Positions 51,626 through 60,283 of a stretch of 64,000 nt of DNA are shown here, piece by piece (positions within the stretch are counted from its first letter, which is position 1; the number at the start of each line of letters is the position of its first letter). The stretch is from the NCBI GenBank assembly GCA_964432885.1, contig CAYSPG010000002.1, forward strand, positions 248,001-312,000. Reading direction: 5' to 3'. The notes under the pieces are model-generated. The model saw only the letters and a program-made list of their open reading frames with translations. It was not told the origin of the DNA and ran no database searches. This DNA comes from CAYSPG01 sp964432885. GTDB lineage: Bacteria > Bacteroidota > Bacteroidia > AKYH767-A > OLB10. A program made the translations under genes and the position numbers.

Positions 51626-54109
51626 ATGCTTAAAAACATTCTACCCTGCTTTGTCCTTATTGTATTTTCAACAACAGCATTTTGCCAAAGTGCCGACACA
51701 CTAAAAAAGTACAGTGCCGTGCGCACCGCATCGGCCCCGCGCATTGATGGCAAGCTGGATGACGAAGCATGGAACAATGCCAACATAATTTCAGACTTTG
51801 TAATGAACCGCCCCACCGAAGGCGGTGAGCCCACACAGCGCACCGAAGTAAAAATAGTATACGACAACAATGCCATATACGTGGGCGCCATGCTGCACGA
51901 CACCGCCCCCGACAGCATACTGCATGAACTTGGCTTGCGCGATGGTGCCGACCCAAGCAATACCAACAACGGTGGCTTTACCGACATTAATGCAGATTAT
52001 TTCCGTTTTGTAATTGACCCCTACAACACCCGCCAGGATGCGTATGACTTTGGCGTATATGCATCGGGTGTGCAGGCCGACTCGCGCTTTAGCGATTACC
52101 TTTTTGATGCCGTGTGGGAAAGTGCTGCCGCCATCAACGACAAAGGCTGGGTGGTTGAAATGAAAATACCATACTCCGCCATACGGTTCCCCGCCAAGCC
52201 TGTGCAGCAGTGGGCGCTGCAAATTACCCGCAGCATAAGGCGCAACCGTGAGTTCGACCAATGGAGCCTTACCCCATCTACCGCCTTTAACTCGCAAAAC
52301 TACTGGGGCAATATGAATGGTATTGAAAACATAAAACCCCCTGTACGCCTTTCACTCACACCCTATATAAGCACCACCTACGAGCGCGCACCGTTTGAAA
52401 ACGAAGAAGGCCGCACCGAAATTGCAAACTCGTTTTCATACCGCGCTGGGGCCGATATAAAATATGGTTTAGATGAACGATTCACCCTCGACATGACCCT
52501 GCTTCCCGACTTTGGACAAGTACAATCCGACAACAAACGCAAAACCCTCGGCTACGAAGAAATAATCTACGATGAAAACCGTCCCTTCTTTAAAGAAGGA
52601 ACCGATTTATTTTCACGTGGAGATGTGTTTTACACCAGGCGCATTGGAAAAACTCCCGGCTTGTTTTATGACGTTGATGGGATGCTTAACGACAATGAAA
52701 CCGTAAAAGAAAATCCATCGCAGGTAAAACTTTTAAATGCCGCCAAGCTTAGCGGCCGTACCGATGAGGGCTTGGGCATAGGCTTGTTTAATGCCGTTAC
52801 TGATAACGCCTACGCCACCATTGAAGACCAAAGCGGAAACGAACGCAAAATACTCACCGAGCCACTTACCAACTTTAACGTACTTGTGTTGGATAAGCAG
52901 TGGAAAAACAACTCATCGCTATACTTTATTAATACCAACGTAATGCGCAATCATAGGTACGATGATGCTAACGTAACAGGTTCGGGCTTTACGTTTATCA
53001 ACAAAAAGAAATCCTTTGGTGTTGATGGAAGCGCCTTTCTAAGCCAGCAGTTTCAGGAAAACGACAGCCTCAAAAACAACTACAATACAGAACTTGGCTA
53101 CAACTACTTTATGGGTGTACGCAAAATAAGCGGATGGCTGCAATGGGGCGTTTCGCATAGCGAAAAAAGTGCCGAATACAACCCTCGTGACCTTGGCTAC
53201 TATGTAATTCCCAATCGCGATAACAACCGTGTGTACATACAAGCCTTCCGCTTTAAGCCCTATAAATTTATTCGCGAAGGCAATGCCAACCTTGGCACCA
53301 ACTACATTACCAACCACACCACCACCGACCGCACCTTTTGGGAAATATGGACAAACTGGTTTGCCAACCTAATGAGCTACAACCAGGTTTTCTTTGGTGG
53401 CGGCCTTACCCCCCTGCGTTGTTTCGATTACGACCCACGTTTGGATGGCCGCTACTTTAAATCATTACGCTACTGGTATGTGTACGCTGGCATTAGCACC
53501 GACTACCGCAAACGCTTTGCCGTTGACTACACTCAAAACATGAGCAACTTTACCGACCACCATAAAAGCGAAGGTTACAACTCCGACCTCACCCTGCGTT
53601 ACCGCTTTAACGATAAACTTACGGTTAACTATACCTTTTCTTATTACTGGGACCCCTACAACTTTGGTTATGTAGATAACCCTGCAGACAATGTTTACCT
53701 CTTTGGCGGACGTAAAACAAACACCTTTATAAATCAGGCTGCCGTGCGTTACATTTTTAAAAACGATTTATCACTGTCAATCATTGCACGCCATTATTGG
53801 TTTAATGTTAAGTACCGCTCTTACTTTAATTTAGATGATGATGGAGAGCACATACCCGTTGAAGATACCTACCATGGCGCATACGATTTAAGCTACAATG
53901 CCTTTAATGCCGATGTATTGTTCTCATGGCGCTTTGCACCGGGCAGCACACTTTCGTTTTCGTACAAAAATATTTTTGATAACGAAACCGGGTTAAACAC
54001 ACTTTCATACAGCAAAAACTTTAATTATGTTTTTGATAACCCACACACACAAACCCTTTCGCTTAAGGTGCTTTACTATTTGGATTATTTGTATTTGAGA
54101 AGAAAGTAA
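51626..54109 (+). CDS. DUF5916 protein with CBM9-like N-terminus
   Basis: This 827-residue outer-membrane protein has a signal peptide (KNILPCFVLIVFSTTAFC), an N-terminal CBM9-like domain (about residues 30-210; SAPRIDGKLDDEAWNNA, then TEVKIVYDNNAIYVGAML and GWVVEMKIPYSAIRFPA) and a long C-terminal barrel (RFTLDMTLLPDFGQVQSD, NRPFFKEGTDLF) ending in aromatic strands. This plan is DUF5916. Its activity is not known; a role at the outer membrane with glycans or peptides is speculation. G+C is visibly higher than in neighbours, perhaps from codon use in a highly expressed or transferred gene. Confidence 0.9.
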   Translation: MLKNILPCFVLIVFSTTAFCQSADTLKKYSAVRTASAPRIDGKLDDEAWNNANIISDFVMNRPTEGGEPTQRTEVKIVYDNNAIYVGAMLHDTAPDSILHELGLRDGADPSNTNNGGFTDINADYFRFVIDPYNTRQDAYDFGVYASGVQADSRFSDYLFDAVWESAAAINDKGWVVEMKIPYSAIRFPAKPVQQWALQITRSIRRNREFDQWSLTPSTAFNSQNYWGNMNGIENIKPPVRLSLTPYISTTYERAPFENEEGRTEIANSFSYRAGADIKYGLDERFTLDMTLLPDFGQVQSDNKRKTLGYEEIIYDENRPFFKEGTDLFSRGDVFYTRRIGKTPGLFYDVDGMLNDNETVKENPSQVKLLNAAKLSGRTDEGLGIGLFNAVTDNAYATIEDQSGNERKILTEPLTNFNVLVLDKQWKNNSSLYFINTNVMRNHRYDDANVTGSGFTFINKKKSFGVDGSAFLSQQFQENDSLKNNYNTELGYNYFMGVRKISGWLQWGVSHSEKSAEYNPRDLGYYVIPNRDNNRVYIQAFRFKPYKFIREGNANLGTNYITNHTTTDRTFWEIWTNWFANLMSYNQVFFGGGLTPLRCFDYDPRLDGRYFKSLRYWYVYAGISTDYRKRFAVDYTQNMSNFTDHHKSEGYNSDLTLRYRFNDKLTVNYTFSYYWDPYNFGYVDNPADNVYLFGGRKTNTFINQAAVRYIFKNDLSLSIIARHYWFNVKYRSYFNLDDDGEHIPVEDTYHGAYDLSYNAFNADVLFSWRFAPGSTLSFSYKNIFDNETGLNTLSYSKNFNYVFDNPHTQTLSLKVLYYLDYLYLRRK

Positions 54110-54115
54110 AAGCGG

Positions 54116-54544
54116 CTAAAGCTTCTTCTCAATCACAGCCATAGTCAAGCGGCTGATGCAAACAAGTTTTTTTCTTTCATCGGTTATTTCAATGCTCCAT
54201 ATCTGGGTGGTTTTGCCAAGATGTAGTGGTTTGGCAAAACCATAAACAAAACCTTTGGTTACACTGCGCACATGGTTGGCATTTATTTCTAATCCTACGC
54301 AATAAAACTTTTCGGCATCAATAACAAGATGCGCACCTGTGCTGCCTAACGATTCGGCAAGCACACATGATGCGCCACCATGCAGCAAGCCCATTGGCTG
54401 TGTGGTACGATGGTCAACGGGCATTTTGCCAGCAATACCCTCTTCAGTAACCGCGGTAAGTTCTATTCCAATATGACTAAACATATTGTTTTGTTCCAAC
54501 TGCCGTACATCGGCAAGTTTATATTCTCTAAACCAAATTGACAT
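54116..54544 (-). CDS. Hotdog-fold thioesterase (PaaI/MenI type)
   Basis: This 142-residue 4HBT-family protein has the hotdog-fold pattern IGIELTAVTEEGIAGKMPVD, then QPMGLLHGGASCVLAESLGS, the active-site HGG segment. Members hydrolyse acyl-CoA thioesters; the Bacteroidota homologues often act on 1,4-dihydroxy-2-naphthoyl-CoA in menaquinone synthesis, but no men gene is adjacent. It lies 6 bp after the preceding minus-strand gene and may share its transcript. Confidence 0.88.
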   Translation of the reverse strand: MSIWFREYKLADVRQLEQNNMFSHIGIELTAVTEEGIAGKMPVDHRTTQPMGLLHGGASCVLAESLGSTGAHLVIDAEKFYCVGLEINANHVRSVTKGFVYGFAKPLHLGKTTQIWSIEITDERKKLVCISRLTMAVIEKKL

Positions 54545-54550
54545 GATTCC

Positions 54551-55210
54551 TTATTTCTTTTTTTGATTTTCCTTTTTCGGAAAAACAGTTTTATAAATTT
54601 CGTTTAAAAATAACTTAAGCCGCAGCACATACAGCGGCCCCGAAATTTTTTGATCAACAGCCTCATTATTTTTTAACATTATGCGGTAGCCAAACCCAAA
54701 ACCCACGCCTACCCATTTTATAAATTTATAATGTCCTGTAATGGCAGGCTCCAATAACACTACGCTGTGCTTATCGGTTTTTAAATCTTTTCCATTCTTA
54801 GGATAAATGCGATAGGAATTTCCAAACCCAAAATGCATTGGAAATGTTACTTGCCAAGGGTCGCTGCGCAGCATCACATATTCAGCACCCATTGTTACAT
54901 AGGCGCTTTTTATTTCTGTTCTAAACGTATCGTATTCGGCTGCTATAAATCTGCTTTCAACAATATCTGTGCTTAACCATGAGTAGCCAATTCCTAACCT
55001 GATTTTTTTACCAAAGTCAACACCGGTTTTAAATCCAAATGCATTTGCCTTGTTTCCGCTTGCAAACGTATTGTAACCGTCAAGTTGAAAAAACAACTTT
55101 GGCTTTTGGCTAAACGCTTGGTGCAATGAATCGAGTATTTGCGCCTGCGTTTGCATGCCGCACAGTAAAAGTAAAACAACAAATAATTTTTTAGTGGAAA
55201 TAAAAGACAC
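54551..55210 (-). CDS. Putative outer-membrane protein
   Basis: This 219-residue protein starts with GTG at 55210 and has a signal peptide (KKLFVVLLLLCGMQTQAQ). The mature part has alternating strands such as GFKTGVDFGKKIRLGIGYSW and IKWVGVGFGFGYRIML, typical of small beta-barrels, and a Lys-rich tail. I recognise no family. It stands between the oxidase operon and the thioesterase gene and has a -7-like box of its own. Confidence 0.72.
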   Translation of the reverse strand: MSFISTKKLFVVLLLLCGMQTQAQILDSLHQAFSQKPKLFFQLDGYNTFASGNKANAFGFKTGVDFGKKIRLGIGYSWLSTDIVESRFIAAEYDTFRTEIKSAYVTMGAEYVMLRSDPWQVTFPMHFGFGNSYRIYPKNGKDLKTDKHSVVLLEPAITGHYKFIKWVGVGFGFGYRIMLKNNEAVDQKISGPLYVLRLKLFLNEIYKTVFPKKENQKKK

Positions 55211-55235
55211 CTGCTACGTATTAATTATCGGAAAC

Positions 55236-55243
55236 CGAAAGTA
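55236..55243 (-). promoter_or_regulatory. -7-like box (TACTTTCG) for the outer-membrane protein gene
   Basis: The minus strand reads TACTTTCG, a one-mismatch relative of TAnnTTTG, 26 bp before the GTG start. The same TTCG variant precedes nadE and the N-acyltransferase gene. Confidence 0.4.
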
Positions 55244-55299
55244 GCAGAAAACATTTTTTACGCTTTTGGCTAAAAAAATTATTTACAACAAAGCGTTGT

Positions 55300-55875
55300 T
55301 TATTTAAAAGTGTAAAAAGGCGAAATCATTAAATACACTATAACCCCTGTTAACGTTACATAAAGCCATATAGGAAACGAAAAACGTACAATGCGCCTGT
55401 GTTTTTTTACATCCATTTTTAATCCATAATAAAACGAAAGCAAAACCATTGGCAAAACCAAAGCCGCAAGTATAATATGTGTGGCAAGTATAAAAAGGTA
55501 AACGCCACGCAAAGGGTTTCCTTCCGGGAAACGGGTTTCATCAGCCAGATAGTGATAGGTAATGTAAGTAATGATAAACAAGGCTGAAAGGAAAAAAGCC
55601 GTAAGGTTTATTTTTTTATGCACCAGAATATTTTTTTGTTTGATAAAATAAAACGAAAGCAACAGCAATATAAAGCATATACAATTTATAAATGCATTAA
55701 GCATAGGCAGGTATCGAACAAAATAAGGAACTTCTTCAGGGCGGGGAAATATTTTTCGGTTTAGCAATAGCACCAGCACAAAAACAAATGCAGAAACACC
55801 TGCCACAATTCTGAAAACGAGCTTTTCATTATCAAAAAAACTTTTTGGGGATTGTACAGTGGCCGATGGTTGCAT
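55300..55875 (-). CDS. DUF420 membrane protein (oxidase-linked)
   Basis: This 191-residue protein has five predicted membrane helices and the DUF420 layout, with FLLNRKIFPRPEEVPYFVRY near the N-terminus and THIILAALVLPMVLLSFYYG later. DUF420 genes usually accompany heme-copper oxidase genes, and CtaM-like assembly is a known role for relatives. Its ATG shares a base with the stop of the SCO gene (TAATG). Confidence 0.85.
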   Translation of the reverse strand: MQPSATVQSPKSFFDNEKLVFRIVAGVSAFVFVLVLLLNRKIFPRPEEVPYFVRYLPMLNAFINCICFILLLLSFYFIKQKNILVHKKINLTAFFLSALFIITYITYHYLADETRFPEGNPLRGVYLFILATHIILAALVLPMVLLSFYYGLKMDVKKHRRIVRFSFPIWLYVTLTGVIVYLMISPFYTFK

Positions 55876-56522
55876 TACTTTCTTTTTTCCTGTTTTTGTT
55901 TGTATTCGTAGCTAAGCACTTTTATTTCATCTTTAAGCCTTCGCATTTCCATTACGCTTGTGCCATCATAAATTCCGCGTATGTGTTTGTCAGTGTCAAC
56001 TAAGTAAACATTTTCAAGTGCAATGTTGGTTCCTGTTTTAATAAAAAAAGATTTTTGCATCAACGAATCTGTGGCAAGCGAATCACCATAGCAAAGCAGC
56101 CATTTATCAGATGTTATTCCATTGTCACGTTCAAACTTTTTAAGCAACAAACTATCTGTTGCCGGATGGGTAGTAACCGAAATTATTTTAACCTTATCCA
56201 CTTCTTTAAAATTACGCTGTATTTCTTCTTGCAAATTTGCAATTACATTAAGACATGGTTTGGTACATTGAGTATTAAAAAAACTAAACACCCAATAACT
56301 TGGATTAAGTTGCTCAAACGAAACAGCATTGCCATTAACATCAAGCAAATAAAAATCGGCTACAGCGTGGTAAATAGTATCTGCTTTGGTGCTATCCGAA
56401 ACCGGTATTTTGGGTCCAAAATATTGCAGGTATTTATACCGGTGCTTGCCCGAGTTAACAAACACATAAAAAAACACGGGTAATGCAACTATAAAAACTA
56501 TTGCAAGTACCCTGAAGTTCAA
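55875..56522 (-). CDS. SCO1/SenC copper-delivery protein
   Basis: This 215-residue thioredoxin-fold protein has an N-terminal anchor (VLAIVFIVALPVFFYVFV), the copper motif CTKPC (FNTQCTKPCLNVIANLQ) and the family end HIRGIYDGT. SCO proteins deliver copper to the CuA site of oxidase subunit II or reduce it. The conserved copper His cannot be assigned with certainty. It lies between the cox4 and DUF420 genes of the oxidase operon. Confidence 0.88.
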   Translation of the reverse strand: MNFRVLAIVFIVALPVFFYVFVNSGKHRYKYLQYFGPKIPVSDSTKADTIYHAVADFYLLDVNGNAVSFEQLNPSYWVFSFFNTQCTKPCLNVIANLQEEIQRNFKEVDKVKIISVTTHPATDSLLLKKFERDNGITSDKWLLCYGDSLATDSLMQKSFFIKTGTNIALENVYLVDTDKHIRGIYDGTSVMEMRRLKDEIKVLSYEYKQKQEKRK

Positions 56523-56539
56523 CTTTTGTTTGAAAATTA

Positions 56540-56905
56540 TTATTTACCGCCTAACAGATGAATGTAGGTGCCTTCGGCAATACACATGGCAATAAAATAA
56601 ATGATAAGGAGAAAAGGCCCCAGAATGGCATACTGAAAATTTTTGCGCTCGCCAAACAAGTGCATAAATATGCCAACAATAAAATATGATTTAAAAATTG
56701 TGAGCACAACAAACGTCCACATCAGCAATTCTTTATTTAATGATGTAAAAGCAATAGCTACTTCAAAAATTGTTGCAATAAGAAGTATCCAAAAAGTTTT
56801 CCAAATTATTTTACGGTTTTTAGGGTTGTAATGCTCTTCAACATATTGGTTATGGATATCACCCGTGTAATATCCTTCTAATTTATGGTCATCGTTATGC
56901 GACAT
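56540..56905 (-). CDS. Cytochrome c oxidase subunit IV-like (caa3-type)
   Basis: This 121-residue membrane protein has three predicted helices after a polar N-terminus, with WKTFWILLIATIFEVAIAF, VLTIFKSYFIVGIFMHLFGE and FLLIIYFIAMCIAEGTYIHL. It is the small subunit IV of caa3-type oxidases in Bacteroidota, which stabilises the complex. It lies 18 bp after the second subunit III gene. Confidence 0.88.
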   Translation of the reverse strand: MSHNDDHKLEGYYTGDIHNQYVEEHYNPKNRKIIWKTFWILLIATIFEVAIAFTSLNKELLMWTFVVLTIFKSYFIVGIFMHLFGERKNFQYAILGPFLLIIYFIAMCIAEGTYIHLLGGK

Positions 56906-56923
56906 AACTAAATATTTTATAGG

Positions 56924-57742
56924 TTAAACAAGATAAAAGAATGTGAATACAAATACCCAAACCAAATCTACAAAGTGCCAGTATAGTCCTACTTTTTCAA
57001 CCTGCTCATAGTGCCCCCTGCGGGTGTACACTCCGCTAAGCACATTTAGCCAGATAATAAAATTTATTACCACCCCCGAAAATACGTGAAAGCCATGGAA
57101 TCCGGTAATAAAGAAAAAGAAGTTACCAAAGAGCGGAGTGTTTCCATATTCGTTTTCAATAAGGTTTGCACCTATTATATTCCTTTTTGCTGTGGCAACA
57201 AGTTGTTCGGCCTCGGCACCTTCGATAACGGTTTTTTGATGGTTTTCCCATATAAAAAGTTTTCCGGGCTCTAAATCATCGGTGCGGGCAAACCGGCCAT
57301 CGGATAATACATAAGCTCCTTTTTCAGAACCCTTAATAAAGTGGTACCACTCCCATGCTTGTGATCCAACAAACATTAAGCCGCCAATGATGGTAAGACC
57401 AAGCCATAGCGCAACGCTTTTGTTATCTCTGCGATGTCCGCCATCAACTGCAAGTACCATTGTAACCGAACTCATGATGAGGATAAAAGTCATTAAGCCT
57501 ACGTAAGCCAAAGGCACATGCCCGTGTATAAATGGAAAGTGGGTAAATACATCGCCCGGTAGCGGCCAAATATCGGTGTGTGAATGGCGCAATGAACCAT
57601 AGGCAATCAATAAGGTTGAAAATGTAAATGCATCCGAAAGAAGGAAAAACCACATAAACATTTTTCCCCAACTTACATTAAACGGGGAAACACCTCCACG
57701 CCATACCGATTTGGGATTTGCTGCTGCTACTGCTGTTGACAT
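56924..57742 (-). CDS. Cytochrome c oxidase subunit III (long form)
   Basis: This 272-residue polytopic protein is subunit III of a caa3-type oxidase, with WGKMFMWFFLLSDAFTFSTL, the helical core and FITGFHGFHVFSGVVINFII, where the conserved His residues sit, ending LYWHFVDLVWVFVFTFFYL. It contains a hydrophilic insertion of about 60 residues (NHQKTVIEGAEAEQLV) near the centre, not seen in the shorter copy. Subunit III supports proton uptake and oxidase stability. Confidence 0.92.
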   Translation of the reverse strand: MSTAVAAANPKSVWRGGVSPFNVSWGKMFMWFFLLSDAFTFSTLLIAYGSLRHSHTDIWPLPGDVFTHFPFIHGHVPLAYVGLMTFILIMSSVTMVLAVDGGHRRDNKSVALWLGLTIIGGLMFVGSQAWEWYHFIKGSEKGAYVLSDGRFARTDDLEPGKLFIWENHQKTVIEGAEAEQLVATAKRNIIGANLIENEYGNTPLFGNFFFFITGFHGFHVFSGVVINFIIWLNVLSGVYTRRGHYEQVEKVGLYWHFVDLVWVFVFTFFYLV

Positions 57743-57835
57743 ATTAACGGGTTAAGTAGTTAGTTTTTTTAAAAAGCGTTGCAAATATTTAATTTTTTTT
57801 TGAAACCATCAACTTTTCTTTTAAGCATCTTATTG

Positions 57836-58435
57836 TTAAGCCAAATAAGCAACAAATAAGAAAAGATATACCCACAAAATATCAAGAAAATGCCAGTATA
57901 TAGCAAACAATTGCATACCCAGGTAATCATTGGTTGTGTATTTTTCCATTAGAGTTTTTATCGAAACCACGATAAGCGCAAAAATTCCGCCTACAAGGTG
58001 AGCAAGGTGAAGGCCCGATAACACATATAAAAACGAGCCGCTTGGATTGCCTACAAAGTAAATTTGGTTATCAACCAAAACCGTCCATGCAAAAAACTGG
58101 GTAAAAATAAATGCAAGGCCCAAACCCAGTGTAATAAGTGTGGCAATTTTTGCATTACTAAACATATTTTTTTTTACACAATGCAATGCATATTGAATAG
58201 AAAAACTGCTTAGGATAATAACAATAGTACTGATGGTAAACATTTTTGGCAACTGAAACTCGACCCAATTGCCTTCGGCCTTGCGAACCACGTATGCGCT
58301 GGTAAGCCCGGCAAATAGCATTACCATTCCGGCCATGGCTATCCAAAGCAAAATTTTTGATGACGGTATTCCGGTATATGTTTCTTCTTGTTTCATGTTT
58401 GGCCTTTGAGATGTATTAACAGATGTAACTTGCAT
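57836..58435 (-). CDS. Cytochrome c oxidase subunit III (short form)
   Basis: This 199-residue paralogue has five helices and the subunit III pattern KILLWIAMAGMVMLFAGLTS, then FLYVLSGLHLAHLVGGIFAL and YWHFLDILWVYLFLF. Two adjacent subunit III genes are common in Bacteroidota caa3 operons. The ATG at 58435 is used; the ATG at 58396 (KQEETYTGIPS) is equally possible. It lies between ctaB and the long subunit III gene. Confidence 0.9.
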   Translation of the reverse strand: MQVTSVNTSQRPNMKQEETYTGIPSSKILLWIAMAGMVMLFAGLTSAYVVRKAEGNWVEFQLPKMFTISTIVIILSSFSIQYALHCVKKNMFSNAKIATLITLGLGLAFIFTQFFAWTVLVDNQIYFVGNPSGSFLYVLSGLHLAHLVGGIFALIVVSIKTLMEKYTTNDYLGMQLFAIYWHFLDILWVYLFLFVAYLA

Positions 58436-58484
58436 AATTATTTTTTACGTGTGATTGCAATGGATAAAAAACTGCTGCAGTTAA

Positions 58485-59378
58485 TCATTGTATTTTATCT
58501 AATACAAATGCAATGAGAACTACAGGCAGATAAACAAACGAGCCAAACATCAGTTTTTTGGCGGCTTCATCGCTGCAGGTTTTTAGTAGGTTAATGCTTT
58601 GTGCAAAAAAAATAATTCCGGCTACACTAACAACAATAGCCGAACTTACTCCTGTCATACCGGTAAAGTAAGGCATAAGGCCTAATGGAATTAGTGTGCA
58701 TGTATAAACAGCGGTTTGCATAGCCGATGAATGATTTTTGCCATGGGCTGGCAACATATCAAATCCGGCACGCTTATAATCTTCGTCAAGTTTCCAGGCT
58801 ATAGCCCAAAAGTGAGGAAACTGCCACATAAATTGTAAGGCAAATAAAATCCATCCCTGGTAGCTAAATGCATTGGTGGCAGCAACCCAGCCAAGCAAGG
58901 TGGGTACAGCACCGGGAAAAGCTCCCACAAAAACACTAAATGGAGTTACTTTTTTTAGTGGAGTGTAAACAAAAGCATAGCTAAGCAAAGCAAACAATCC
59001 AAGCATTCCGCTTTTAAAATTTATACATAAAAATAGGATAGCAAGGCCTGCCAGCGCAGTTACCACACTTACACCCACTGCTTCGGCCACGGTTATTCTG
59101 TTATCAGGCAATGGGCGAAGCTTGGTTCGTTCCATAAGTTTGTCGGTATCGCGCTCAACAATCTGGTTAAGCCCGTTGCTGCCACCGGTAACTAAAAATC
59201 CACCCAGCGTAAGCAGCAATAGTTTTGAAAAATCAATACCTGCATGAGAGCCTAAAATAAATGCCAGCACTGCCGAAAAAACCACCAACGATGACAGGCG
59301 CAGTTTTAACAACATACCGTAATCCTGCAAACGCTGTGTAAAAGTGCGGCCCGTTACTGCCTCCTGCATACTTATCAT
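58485..59378 (-). CDS. ctaB: Protoheme IX farnesyltransferase (heme O synthase) CtaB
   Basis: CtaB converts heme b to heme O by adding a farnesyl group, the first step to the heme of the oxidase. The 297-residue UbiA-superfamily protein has the polyprenyl-diphosphate motif NQIVERDTDKLMERTKLRPL (Asn-x3-Asp-x3-Asp type) and a later motif DEDYKRAGFDMLP. Nine membrane helices are likely. ATGs at 59378 and 59369 are both possible. It heads the oxidase operon and has a -7 box 20 bp upstream. Confidence 0.94.
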   Translation of the reverse strand: MISMQEAVTGRTFTQRLQDYGMLLKLRLSSLVVFSAVLAFILGSHAGIDFSKLLLLTLGGFLVTGGSNGLNQIVERDTDKLMERTKLRPLPDNRITVAEAVGVSVVTALAGLAILFLCINFKSGMLGLFALLSYAFVYTPLKKVTPFSVFVGAFPGAVPTLLGWVAATNAFSYQGWILFALQFMWQFPHFWAIAWKLDEDYKRAGFDMLPAHGKNHSSAMQTAVYTCTLIPLGLMPYFTGMTGVSSAIVVSVAGIIFFAQSINLLKTCSDEAAKKLMFGSFVYLPVVLIAFVLDKIQ

Positions 59379-59398
59379 TACATTATTAAATGGGTGGG

Positions 59399-59406
59399 CA
59401 AAAGTA
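59399..59406 (-). promoter_or_regulatory. -7 box (TACTTTTG) for the ctaB-cox operon
   Basis: The minus strand reads TACTTTTGC, a full TAnnTTTG match 20 bp before the ctaB ATG. No -33 TTG at the standard distance is seen. Confidence 0.55.
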
Positions 59407-59474
59407 AAATTTTTGGGCTATGCTCGAAGGTGATTTTAAAATTACAGCCCTTTAATTTTACCAACAAAATGCGT

Positions 59475-60239
59475 TTACTTAGGCGCAAACCGGATAGGTA
59501 AATTGTACCTAACCAAAACAGGCTTTCCTTTTTGTTTACCCGGTGTCCAGCCAGGCATGGCACGCACCACGCGTAGGGCTTCTTCATCACAGCCTCCACC
59601 TATACCGCGCACGATATGTGGAAACAGTACTTTGCCTTTTCGGCTAACAATAAAATTTACGTAAACTGTACCTTGTATATTTTTTTTAAGCGCTTCGGCC
59701 GGGTATTTTAAATTTACCTTGAGGTAAAAAAGCAATCCTTCATCGCCACCCGTAAATTTTGGCATTTCTTCGGCTACATTTATTGCCTGATTGTTTGACA
59801 AAGCTGACTGACCATCCTTTTTTACTGCAAACATTTTGCGGTAAAGTTGCTTTGGCAATGTATCATCTTCAATTATCATTTGGCCATGGCAATTATTATC
59901 AAGCAATTTAAATGCTGCTGTGTCGCCCAGCGCAAGCACACTGCTCCAGTCACGGCATGCGTTGGCCGGATTGCTCATAGCCCAACTTACCACACCCCTG
60001 TTAAAATACGCTTCTTTATTGCCGGCATCTTTATTTATTTGGTCGCTAAAAACCGAGCCTGCCTGTTCCAATTTATTTTCGCGAATTAGTTGAACACCCT
60101 CTAAATTATTTCCGGTAACCGAAGTTGAATTAAGCAATTCTTTTACCAATGAATCGGTTTGGGGGTTTGATTGTGCAAAAGCTGTAATGCCCAAAAGCAA
60201 CATAAAAAAAAGCAGTATTGCTTTTTTTATCAAAAGCAT
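59475..60239 (-). CDS. TonB C-terminal domain protein
   Basis: From the ATG at 60239 this is a 254-residue protein with a signal peptide (IKKAILLFFMLLLGITAFAQ), a TPR-like region (about 40-110, KEAYFNRGVVSWAMSNPANA) and a C-terminal TonB domain with YPAEALKKNIQGTVYVNFIV and IGGGCDEEALRVVRAMPGW. Such proteins touch TonB-dependent receptors or act as periplasmic adaptors. An ATG at 60272 and a GTG at 60287 are in frame but fit the signal peptide less well. Confidence 0.85.
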   Translation of the reverse strand: MLLIKKAILLFFMLLLGITAFAQSNPQTDSLVKELLNSTSVTGNNLEGVQLIRENKLEQAGSVFSDQINKDAGNKEAYFNRGVVSWAMSNPANACRDWSSVLALGDTAAFKLLDNNCHGQMIIEDDTLPKQLYRKMFAVKKDGQSALSNNQAINVAEEMPKFTGGDEGLLFYLKVNLKYPAEALKKNIQGTVYVNFIVSRKGKVLFPHIVRGIGGGCDEEALRVVRAMPGWTPGKQKGKPVLVRYNLPIRFAPK

Positions 60240-60283
60240 AAAACCTATTGTTAAATAATTCAACTGTATCATGTGTGTAAATA

